From the NCBI RefSeq assembly GCF_027853965.1, contig NZ_JAQGLB010000002.1, forward strand, positions 310,001 to 374,000: a DNA stretch of 64,000 nt, given 5' to 3'. Shown in pieces: positions 28,146 through 36,933 of this stretch. The stretch is from Saccharopolyspora indica. Lineage in GTDB: Bacteria; Actinomycetota; Actinomycetes; Mycobacteriales; Pseudonocardiaceae. The position numbers were made by a program, and so were the translations under genes. Within the stretch, counting starts at the first letter, position 1. Every line of letters starts with the position of its first letter. Below the pieces are notes generated by a model. That model was not told where the DNA came from, did not search any database, and was given only the letters and a program-made list of their open reading frames with translations.

Positions 28146-29606
28146 GTGACCACCTCTACCGTGATTCTGATCATCGTCGCCGTGGTGCTGGTGCTGGCGA
28201 TCGCCGTGATCGCCGGTGTGGTGCTGAACCGCCGGCGCCGGATCAGCCTGAGCGAGCAGGACGACAGCACCGCGCCGACCGAGCCCGTCAAGGGCGGCGG
28301 CTACCGCGCGGACGGCGGGATCAGCCTGTCCAGCGGCGGCACCACCACGGCCGCCCCGCCGGAACATCCCGCGGGCGAGCGCACCGAGGTGGAGGGCCAG
28401 CCCGGTGTCGGTGACGACGCGGCGGTCCCGCGCGACACCGAGCGCCGCGGCATCGTCGACGTCGAGCTCCCGGACGGCGGGACGACGACGGAGGAGCCGC
28501 CCGCCGAGGCGCCTGCGAAGCCCGAGACCGCTGAGAAGCCTTCGGCGCCCGAGGCCCCGGAGAAGCCCGAGGCACCTGCCGAGCCCGAGGTGCCCGCGCA
28601 GGAGCGCGTCGAGCCGGTGCCCGAACCGACCCCGGCGGAGCCGGAAGCGGCCGAGGAGATCGAGGAGATCGAACCGACGGCCGGCCGCCTGGAGAGGCTG
28701 CGCGGTCGCCTGTCCCGCTCCCGGTCGACCTTCGGCCAGGGACTGCTGGGCCTGCTGGGCGCGGGTGACCTCGACGAGGACTCCTGGGAGGAGATCGAGG
28801 ACACCCTGCTGCTGGCCGACCTGGGTGCGGCCACCACGACCGAGATCACCGAGCGCCTCCGCACCGAGATCGCCTCGCGCGGCGTCCGCACCCCGGAGCA
28901 GGCGCGCGCCCTGCTGCGCGAGGTGCTGGTGGACGCCCTCGGCCCGGACATGGAGCGCGCGGTGCGAGCGCTGCCGCACGGCGACCCGGCCGACGGCGGC
29001 AAGCCCGCGGTGGTGCTGGTGGTCGGCGTCAACGGCACCGGCAAGACCACCACGACCGGCAAGCTGGCCCGGGTCCTGGTCGCCGACGGCCGCACGGTCC
29101 TGCTCGGCGCGGCCGACACGTTCCGCGCGGCGGCGGTCGAGCAGCTGGCCACCTGGGGCAACCGGGTGGGCGCCGAGGTCGTCCGCGGCAAGGAGGGCGC
29201 GGACCCGGCGAGCGTGGCGTTCGAGGCGGTCAGCCGTGGCTCGGACACCGCGGTGGACGCGGTCCTGGTCGACACGGCGGGCCGCCTGCACACCAAGACC
29301 GGCCTGATGGACGAGCTGGGCAAGGTCAAGCGCGTGGTGGAGAAGAAGGCCCAGGTGGACGAGGTCCTCCTGGTCCTGGACGCCACGACGGGCCAGAACG
29401 GCCTGACCCAGGCCCGCGTCTTCTCCGAGGTGGTGGACGTGACGGGCATCGTCCTGACCAAGCTCGACGGCACGGCCAAGGGCGGCATCGTCTTCCAGGT
29501 CCAGCGAGAGCTGGGAGTCCCGGTGAAGCTGGTCGGCCTCGGCGAAGGCCCGGACGACCTGGCCCCCTTCCAACCGGAAGCCTTCGTCGACGCCCTCCTC
29601 GACTGA
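28146..29606 (+). CDS. ftsY: Signal recognition particle receptor FtsY
   Basis: FtsY is the membrane-associated GTPase that receives SRP (Ffh) and delivers ribosomes to the Sec translocon. The 486-aa protein begins with one membrane helix (about residues 5-28), typical of actinobacterial FtsY. An acidic Pro/Glu-rich A region follows (about 50-185), then the N domain and the GTPase domain with GVNGTGKTTTTGKLA (about residue 295), DTAGRLHTK and TKLDGTAKGG. The GTG at 28146 fits the membrane anchor; the longer open frame upstream has no ribosome site. A strong terminator follows. Confidence 0.96.
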   Translation: MTTSTVILIIVAVVLVLAIAVIAGVVLNRRRRISLSEQDDSTAPTEPVKGGGYRADGGISLSSGGTTTAAPPEHPAGERTEVEGQPGVGDDAAVPRDTERRGIVDVELPDGGTTTEEPPAEAPAKPETAEKPSAPEAPEKPEAPAEPEVPAQERVEPVPEPTPAEPEAAEEIEEIEPTAGRLERLRGRLSRSRSTFGQGLLGLLGAGDLDEDSWEEIEDTLLLADLGAATTTEITERLRTEIASRGVRTPEQARALLREVLVDALGPDMERAVRALPHGDPADGGKPAVVLVVGVNGTGKTTTTGKLARVLVADGRTVLLGAADTFRAAAVEQLATWGNRVGAEVVRGKEGADPASVAFEAVSRGSDTAVDAVLVDTAGRLHTKTGLMDELGKVKRVVEKKAQVDEVLLVLDATTGQNGLTQARVFSEVVDVTGIVLTKLDGTAKGGIVFQVQRELGVPVKLVGLGEGPDDLAPFQPEAFVDALLD

Positions 29607-29613
29607 CCCCCGC

Positions 29614-29649
29614 CACGACGGCCCCGCACTCCGGTGCGGGGCCGTCGTG
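29614..29649 (+). terminator. Terminator after ftsY
   Basis: A perfect 16-bp stem, CACGACGGCCCCGCAC (29614-29629) with GTGCGGGGCCGTCGTG (29634-29649), and a TCCG loop, 8 bp after the ftsY stop. Confidence 0.85.
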
Positions 29650-29713
29650 CTGTCCGGGGCCTGCCGGTGGAAACGCGGTCTTCGGTGTCGGTGGCGCGGC
29701 TTAGGTTGAGGCC

Positions 29714-29788
29714 GTGAGCGGGATCGAGTACGTGCGGGGGGACGCGACTGCTCCGCAGGGCAAGGGCGTCAAGGTGATCGCTCACGTG
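29714..29788 (+). pseudogene. Truncated macro-domain gene start
   Basis: A GTG start opens with GIEYVRGDATAPQGKG followed by VKVIAHV. This closely matches the beginning of macro-domain (ADP-ribose-binding, Appr-1-P-processing) proteins, in which a CNDxGxWGKGF-like stretch should follow. Instead the match stops after about 25 codons (29788) and the frame continues in the antisense of the neighbouring minus-strand gene. No further macro sequence was recognised up to 31657. This is a gene remnant left by a deletion or insertion. Confidence 0.6.
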
Positions 29789-30767
29789 GAGTTCCGGCCT
29801 TCCTCATTCGCTCCAGCCGAACCCGCCGTCGGATCGCGTGGACTGCGGGCGGGAGGATCACGACCAGCACGGCCAGCGCCGACCAGTGCAGGTCGTACTT
29901 GGGTGCGTCGCCGAGTTTCAGCGCGAACACCGTCGCGAGAAGGGCTGAAGCGAGAACTGCGCAGATCAGGTTCCACCTGAGGATGGCCCTGTTGCCCCGG
30001 TCCGGGAGGCTGATCAAGAGGGCTGCTCCGATGAACAGGGCGACCATGAATGCCGCGCCAAACACCGGCCAGCCGAGGTAGTCGCCGATGTCGTAGACCA
30101 GCAGGTACACACCGGACTCCTGCGGGGCGCACGTGTAGTCCTGCCTGCTCCCGTCGGAATTCTGGTAGACGCAGTGGCCGTTCCGTCGCCCTGCGAAGTA
30201 GCCGAGCCAGCACAGAAGCGGGAGCGTCGCGATGACACCGACTGCGGTGACTGCGTCGGTCCACTTCTCGGGAGTTCCGAGTCGGCGCAAGAGGCTGTGC
30301 AGGAGAATGCCGCATGCGGTCGATACCGATCCTGCCAGCAGCAACGTCGTCGCGGTGACAGACCGGAGTCCGACGCGTCCTTCGAGTTGCAGGAGGTGGA
30401 GCGCTCCTCCCGTGAGAACTAGCGCCAGTTCCACGAAGAGGACGATTCTCGTGCTGCGGGAGAGCGGGTTTCGTCGCCCGACGGGTTGCTGTTCTTCGGG
30501 GCCGGATGAGCCCTCGCCTTCGGCAGGCTCGCTTTCGCGTTTGTGGTACTCCAGCTGCCTTGCGCGGAGAGTGTTCGCAGTCGCCGCGCAAAGGCCGGCA
30601 ACGGTGTTGAGCAAGAGGAACAGCGGGAGGTGGTGAAACGCCCAGAATCCTACGATCTGCGCGCAGAACGACAGCACGCCCAGCGTCAGAAGAGCGGCCT
30701 GGAGAGGTGTCCGCTTCGGTTCCGGGCGGAGGCTATTCACCTTCACCTCGTTCGGTTGACTGATCAC
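29769..30767 (-). CDS. Multi-pass membrane protein, paralogue of upstream gene
   Basis: A 332-aa (GTG at 30767) or 323-aa (GTG at 30740, with GAGGTGAAG just before it) membrane protein with about eight hydrophobic spans. A charged loop near residues 70-100 (RESEPAEGEGSSGPEE) is followed by an outside loop with two Cys (GHCVYQNSDGSRQDYTC). The last six spans resemble the neighbouring 238-aa protein, including an R-W-x-L-I start to a helix (RWNLICAVLAS). Its final five codons and stop are made from the antisense of the truncated macro gene, so its C-terminus was created at that junction. Base composition looks less G+C-rich than nearby genes. Family and function are not recognised. Confidence 0.6.
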   Translation of the reverse strand: MISQPNEVKVNSLRPEPKRTPLQAALLTLGVLSFCAQIVGFWAFHHLPLFLLLNTVAGLCAATANTLRARQLEYHKRESEPAEGEGSSGPEEQQPVGRRNPLSRSTRIVLFVELALVLTGGALHLLQLEGRVGLRSVTATTLLLAGSVSTACGILLHSLLRRLGTPEKWTDAVTAVGVIATLPLLCWLGYFAGRRNGHCVYQNSDGSRQDYTCAPQESGVYLLVYDIGDYLGWPVFGAAFMVALFIGAALLISLPDRGNRAILRWNLICAVLASALLATVFALKLGDAPKYDLHWSALAVLVVILPPAVHAIRRRVRLERMRKAGTPRERSP

Positions 30768-31449
30768 GTTGGCGCTTCCAGCGGAAGCAGGTGATCAGGC
30801 CCAGTGCGCTGGTGGCCGTCGCGGTGAGGACGATCCAGAGGCGTTCGGGCCGGGCGGTGTTGGCCAGGTTCACCGCGAACTGGATCGCGGGCACGAATGA
30901 CCAGAGGACGCCGGAGATCAGGTACCAGCGCAGCGGAACCGTTCTGCGTCGTTTCGTCCGGCCGAGCACGTATCCGATCCCGGTGAACGCCACGATGACC
31001 GCCGCGGCGGCCAGCAGCGCGAGCCCGAGGTGGCCGCCGTCGGGCGGGACGATGCCGGGGGTTCCCGGAGCCCGTTCGCGGCACGACGTCAGTCCGAAGA
31101 ATCCGTCTGGGCGCTCGACGATGCAGGTCTGGTGGGGATCCCTGATGAAGATCAACAGCCGCCACAGCGGCGGGAAGAGCGCGAGACTGCCGACGACAGC
31201 GATAGCCGCGGCCGGTTTGTCGTTGAGCCCCCGTCGGCGCAGCACGATGTGGCCGAGCATTCCGCAGACCATCGCCAGCCAGCCCGCCAACTGCCAGGTG
31301 CCGGCCGGCGGTGGCGCGGGTTCGCTGGCCAGGTTCTGTTCCAGGAGGTATACGGCACCCCAGGCCAGGGTCGCCGCCACGTAAAACCGGAAGAAGATCT
31401 TGGGATTGCCCTGGTGAGGGGGTTGCTCGGGGCTCGTCCGGATCGGCAC
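30733..31449 (-). CDS. Six-span membrane protein of unknown function
   Basis: A 238-aa protein with about six hydrophobic spans and an outside loop holding two Cys (HQTCIVERPDGFFGLTSC). A later span begins RWYLISGVLWS. Its layout matches the C-terminal two-thirds of the next gene, with the same Cys-pair loop between the third and fourth shared spans, so the two look like tandem paralogues. They overlap by about 8-35 bp depending on the start of the second. The two Cys probably form a disulfide outside the membrane. No domain family is recognised; the context (breakpoint, atypical composition) suggests acquired DNA. Confidence 0.6.
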   Translation of the reverse strand: MPIRTSPEQPPHQGNPKIFFRFYVAATLAWGAVYLLEQNLASEPAPPPAGTWQLAGWLAMVCGMLGHIVLRRRGLNDKPAAAIAVVGSLALFPPLWRLLIFIRDPHQTCIVERPDGFFGLTSCRERAPGTPGIVPPDGGHLGLALLAAAAVIVAFTGIGYVLGRTKRRRTVPLRWYLISGVLWSFVPAIQFAVNLANTARPERLWIVLTATATSALGLITCFRWKRQRDQSTERGEGE

Positions 31450-31609
31450 TACGCGCTCCTCGTGGAGTGGTCGCGTCGTCTCTCGGGCAAGGGCGTCTCC
31501 GGGCTGGTGATCAAGCTGGCAGCTCGAACAGTATCCGTTTTGTCCTGGTGATGGACCATTTGCCGGGATGGTCGCGGTGATTGGTGGTGTGTCTCACCGG
31601 GTGGAAAAT

Positions 31610-31620
31610 TTGTCTGACGA
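31610..31620 (+). promoter_or_regulatory. GntR/FadR-type operator
   Basis: TTGTCTGACGA (31610-31620) matches the short palindrome TNGTCNGACNA used by many FadR-subfamily regulators. It lies 38 bp before the start of the GntR gene, where autoregulation would act. Confidence 0.5.
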
Positions 31621-31657
31621 CTGACGTATCGAATACCGTCTGGCGGGAGGTTTCGGG

Positions 31658-32347
31658 ATGCGGGTTGTCGGACGGCGGTCTTCCGTCGACGAGGTCATCG
31701 CCGCGCTCAGCGCGCAGTTGGCGCAGGGCGCTTGGGCGCCGGGAGAGCGGATACCCACCGAGCAGGAGCTGGTGTCCGAGCTCGGCGTGAGCCGGGCCGT
31801 CGTCCGGGAGGCTGTTCGGGCGTTGGTGCAGCTGGGGTGCTTGGAAGCCCGGCAGGGCGCCGGGACGTTCGTGGTGTCCGCGGCCGATCCGACGCCGATG
31901 CTGCGGCAGCTGCGGCTGGCCGCGCTGCGCGATGTCTTCGAGGTGCAGCTGGCCTACGACGTGCAGGCCGCGCGGCTGGCGGCGCAGCGGCGGGAGGACG
32001 CCGACGTGGAGCGGTTGCGCGAGCTGCTGGACCGGCGCGACCGGGCCGCGTCGCCGGAGGAGTTCGGTGCCGCCGACGTCGAGTTCCACTCCGCGGTGGT
32101 CGACGCGGCGCGCAACCCGCTGCTCACCGAGATGTACCGCTACCTGCGCGAACGCCTCCGCGAGAGCTTGGTGGCGCTGCGCGCGGACAACGCGCTGAAC
32201 GAGGGCGGCCCGGCTACCCACCGCGCGCTGTTCGACGCGATCGCCGACCGCGATCCCGAAGCCGCCGCCCGGGCCGCTCAAGCCGTGATCGAACCGTGCC
32301 TGACGTCGCTGCGGGGCGTCGTCGACGAGAGGGGAACTGCGCAGTGA
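31658..32347 (+). CDS. GntR/FadR-family transcriptional regulator
   Basis: A 229-aa repressor-type regulator. The N-terminal winged helix carries GERIPTEQELVSELGVSRAV, with the recognition helix at VSRAVVREAVRAL, and ends RQGAGTFV. An all-helical FCD ligand domain follows (about 85-225) with the metal/ligand residues expected in DVEFHSAVVDAARN and THRALFDAI. GTGA overlap with the transporter gene shows they are co-translated, so the regulator probably senses the transporter's substrate. An operator-like site lies upstream. The effector is unknown. Confidence 0.88.
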   Translation: MRVVGRRSSVDEVIAALSAQLAQGAWAPGERIPTEQELVSELGVSRAVVREAVRALVQLGCLEARQGAGTFVVSAADPTPMLRQLRLAALRDVFEVQLAYDVQAARLAAQRREDADVERLRELLDRRDRAASPEEFGAADVEFHSAVVDAARNPLLTEMYRYLRERLRESLVALRADNALNEGGPATHRALFDAIADRDPEAAARAAQAVIEPCLTSLRGVVDERGTAQ

Positions 32348-33561
32348 GTACCGGAGTCCAGCAGGCGCCCGAGCGCGCTGCGGGCAAGGCCGCGGTCGCC
32401 ACCATGGTGCTGATCGTGCTGGTCGCGCTGGCGCTGCGACCGCCGTTCACCGCGGTGGCGCCGCTGCTGGAGCGCATTCAGCAGGACCTCGGGGTGTCGA
32501 ACACCTTCGGCGGGGTGCTGACCACGCTGCCGGTGGTGTGCCTGGGCGTGTTCGCGTTCGTCGCGCCGGTGCTGCGGCAGCGGTTCGGCGACGAGAAGGT
32601 GGTCGTGGGCTGCCTCGTGGTGCTGGTGGTCGGCAACTCGCTGCGAGCGCTCGGCTCGACCTGGACGCTGCTGGCGGGCACCGTCGTCGTCGGAGCCGCG
32701 ATCGCGGTGGCGAACGTGGCGCTGCCCGGCCTGATCAAGCGCGACTTCCCGGACAACATCCCGGTGATCACGGCCGCGTACACGGTGTGCCTGACGCTGG
32801 GCGGCGCGTTCGCGGCCAGCATCGTGGTGCCGGTCGGCAACGCGCTGGGCTCGGCCTGGCAGGCGCCGCTCGGGGTGCTCGCGGTTCCGGTGCTGGTGGC
32901 CCTGGTGATCAGCGCGTTCGTCCTGCGCCGCGGTTCCGGTGCGCCGCCGCAGCCCTCGAGCCCGGGGGTGCTGTGGCGCACCCCGCTGGCCTGGCAGGTC
33001 ACCGCGTTCATGGGCTTGCAGTCGGCGATGGCCTACGTGGTGTTCGGCTGGTTGCCGACCATGCTGCAGGGCCGGGGCATGAGCGCTGAGCTGGCCGGGC
33101 TGGCGCTCGGCATCCAGGCGGCCGTGCAGGCCGTCGGGTCCCTCGCGGTCCCGGTGCTGTGCCGCCGGTTCCGCGACCAGCGGCCGATCTCCGTGACGCT
33201 GGCCGTGTGCATCGCGCTCGGGTTCACCGGAATCCTGGTCGGCCCGGTGGCCGCGGTGTGGCCGTCGGTGATCCTGCTCGGCATCGCGCAGGGAGCGTCG
33301 TTCGGCCTGGCGCTGACGGTGATCGGGCTGCGCTCGCCGGACAGCGACACCGCGGCCGCGCTGTCCGGGATGGCGCAGGGCGGCGGTTACCTCATCGCCG
33401 CGACCGGCCCGCTGCTGATCGGGCTGCTGCACGACCTGGCGGGCAACTGGACGGCTCCGCTGGCTCTGCTGCTGGCCTGCTGCACCGCCTGGTTGATCTC
33501 CGGCCTGCTCGCCTGCCGCCACCGCCAAGTGCCGTCCGTGCAACACCCAAGTGCCAGTTAG
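32344..33561 (+). CDS. MFS transporter, CynX/NimT type
   Basis: A 405-aa 12-span major facilitator. The pattern near the start (LIVLVALALRPPFTAVAPLL) is that of the CynX/NimT branch, named for cyanate and nitroimidazole transporters. Members mostly act on small anions or drugs, so the substrate cannot be stated. The GTG at 32344 overlaps the GntR regulator's stop, making a two-gene operon with its probable repressor. The tail VQHPSAS ends just before a dispersed repeat. No cyanase gene is nearby. Confidence 0.8.
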   Translation: MSTGVQQAPERAAGKAAVATMVLIVLVALALRPPFTAVAPLLERIQQDLGVSNTFGGVLTTLPVVCLGVFAFVAPVLRQRFGDEKVVVGCLVVLVVGNSLRALGSTWTLLAGTVVVGAAIAVANVALPGLIKRDFPDNIPVITAAYTVCLTLGGAFAASIVVPVGNALGSAWQAPLGVLAVPVLVALVISAFVLRRGSGAPPQPSSPGVLWRTPLAWQVTAFMGLQSAMAYVVFGWLPTMLQGRGMSAELAGLALGIQAAVQAVGSLAVPVLCRRFRDQRPISVTLAVCIALGFTGILVGPVAAVWPSVILLGIAQGASFGLALTVIGLRSPDSDTAAALSGMAQGGGYLIAATGPLLIGLLHDLAGNWTAPLALLLACCTAWLISGLLACRHRQVPSVQHPSAS

Positions 33562-33570
33562 TGGTTGTTT

Positions 33571-35566
<1,996 letters not shown>

Positions 35567-35580
35567 CCCGTGCCTGCTCG

Positions 35581-35616
35581 GAGGGCGTCTCCGGCCATGT
35601 GGCCGGAGGCGCCCTC
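35581..35616 (+). terminator. Terminator after glnK
   Basis: A 16-bp stem (35581-35596 with 35601-35616) with one G-U pair and an ATGT loop, 14 bp after the glnK stop. Confidence 0.8.
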
Positions 35617-36043
35617 GCGGCTTTCGTGAGTGATTTCCCGACCAGGTGCGGGCCGAGGTGAGTAGCAATACGCAGCCGCACTCAGGGGGCTTCACGGTCT
35701 CGCCGGGCCGCTCCGGGCGGCAGACTTCTCAGTGCGACGAGGAAGTCAGGGGGGAACCGGAGGGGGCACCCGCCCGCACTGGGGGTCGGGCGGGTGATTC
35801 CGGGCCTGGCGATCGCAACGGGGGACCCGCGCGGATGGCAGGGGAAGGGCCGTCCGGGCGGACTGGGAAGTGCACCAGGGGGATGGTGCGGGAGGCGGCT
35901 CGCAGGGGAGGCGGGCCGCCTCCTTCCCGTTCCGGGAGCGGCGGCCACCAGGCCGGATGAAAAAGCCTTAATCGAGACCGCGTTTCGCCGCCGCGGCGCC
36001 CGGGGCCGGACCTGCCGGGCAAGATCGACCGACGCGTAATCTA
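35617..36043. other. Purine-rich intergenic region, possible structured RNA
   Basis: This 427-bp gap has no convincing gene. The plus strand is strikingly G-rich, with GGGGGGAACCGG (about 35751-35762), then GGGTGATTCCGGGCC (about 35792-35806) and GGGGGACCCGCG. The order GGGGGAACC...GGGTGA(A/T)TCC recalls part of the ydaO-type c-di-AMP riboswitch, but the conserved 3' segment of that class was not found. TAATCT at 36037-36042 is a good -10 for the kinase gene at 36053. Confidence 0.35.
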
Positions 36044-36052
36044 GTGCTCGTC

Positions 36053-36637
36053 GTGGACATACGGGACTCACCACCAGTGGTCGCAAACCCCCCGCCGACC
36101 GTGCGCGTCGGCCGCCGATCCCTCGTCGTCCTGGCCGGGCTGCCAGGCGCGGGCAAGAGCACGGTGCTGGGCAAGATCCGATCGGACGCAGGCATCTCGG
36201 CGCTGGACTCCGAGCAGGTCCGCGCGCGCCTGCGCGAGGTCCTGCCCGCCCGGCTGCCCTACCGCTACTACCGGCCGGTGGTGCACCTGGTGCACCGGAG
36301 CCGCATCGCCTGGTACTGCCTGACCGCCGCCGGGCCGGTCGTCGCGCACGAGCCCGCCACCCGGGCCACCACCCGCGCCATGCTGGTGGTCTTCGGCCGG
36401 CTGAGCGGGCGGCAGCGGGTGCTCGTGTGGCTGCACGCCGATCCGCGCGACGCGCTGGCCGGGCAGCAGCAGCGCGGTCGGCTGATCCGCAGCACGTCGT
36501 TCCAGCGGCACGTCCAGCGCGCGGACCGGATGTACCGGAAGCTGCGGGCGGGCGAGGTGCCGCGGGGCTGGCAGCAGGTGCGGTTGCTGACCCGCGACGA
36601 GGTCGCTCACGGGCTCCGGCTGGACGTCCGGGCGTGA
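36053..36637 (+). CDS. P-loop kinase (AAA_33-type)
   Basis: A 194-aa ATP-binding protein. Walker A is VLAGLPGAGKSTVLGKI at about residues 26-42. A substrate/lid region rich in Arg and Tyr follows (RLPYRYYRPVVHLVHRSRIAW), then HADPRDALAGQQQRGRLIR, similar to zeta-toxin-like and gluconate-kinase-like AAA_33 proteins. The GTG at 36053 lies only 10 nt after a TAATCT -10 box, suggesting a leaderless or nearly leaderless mRNA; a GTG at 36044 would precede transcription. It occupies the place where glnD is usually found. The substrate is unknown. Confidence 0.65.
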   Translation: MDIRDSPPVVANPPPTVRVGRRSLVVLAGLPGAGKSTVLGKIRSDAGISALDSEQVRARLREVLPARLPYRYYRPVVHLVHRSRIAWYCLTAAGPVVAHEPATRATTRAMLVVFGRLSGRQRVLVWLHADPRDALAGQQQRGRLIRSTSFQRHVQRADRMYRKLRAGEVPRGWQQVRLLTRDEVAHGLRLDVRA

Positions 36638-36933
36638 TGTGCGTCCCGTTGTGCCGGGGCGGCGCGGCGGGCCCGGAACTCGATCGCTAGGCTGGATTGC
36701 TGGTGCGGCGACCAGCAGGTCGCCGTTCCTGGCTGAGAATCATCGAGCTGCGGGTGACTGGCAACAGGGTGTGCGTCCAGCGGAACGCGCGGTTCGACAA
36801 GCGCAAGCGACAGCCCCGTGGTCGGGCAGAACCACCGCGCCGACCCCTCGCCCCCACCTAGGCGGGCAGTACCGGGCCGTTTCCGCGATCCATCAGCCCC
36901 CTGTCGACCCCACCGAGGAGACCCGCGTTCAGC
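36638..36933 (+). promoter_or_regulatory. Long leader region of the DEAD-box helicase
   Basis: The 296-bp gap holds TAGGCT (36688-36693) as a possible -10, which would leave about a 230-nt 5' leader. Long leaders are typical of cold-induced, autoregulated helicase genes. A GACCAGCAGGTCG hairpin follows the putative start site. No ORF or tRNA was seen. Confidence 0.4.

Noticed and set aside
31449-31657. Remaining half of the macro-domain gene
   Set aside because: None of the three plus-strand frames shows macro-domain motifs, so the rest of that gene is not here.
35751-35900. ydaO-type c-di-AMP riboswitch
   Set aside because: Only the GGGGGAACC and GGGTGATTCC blocks match; the conserved later segment of the class is missing and the nearest promoter lies downstream. 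Kept only as a weak observation.
35646-35960. 104-codon ORF in the glnK-kinase gap
   Set aside because: It has no ribosome site or coding character, and overlaps G-rich structured sequence; treated as intergenic.
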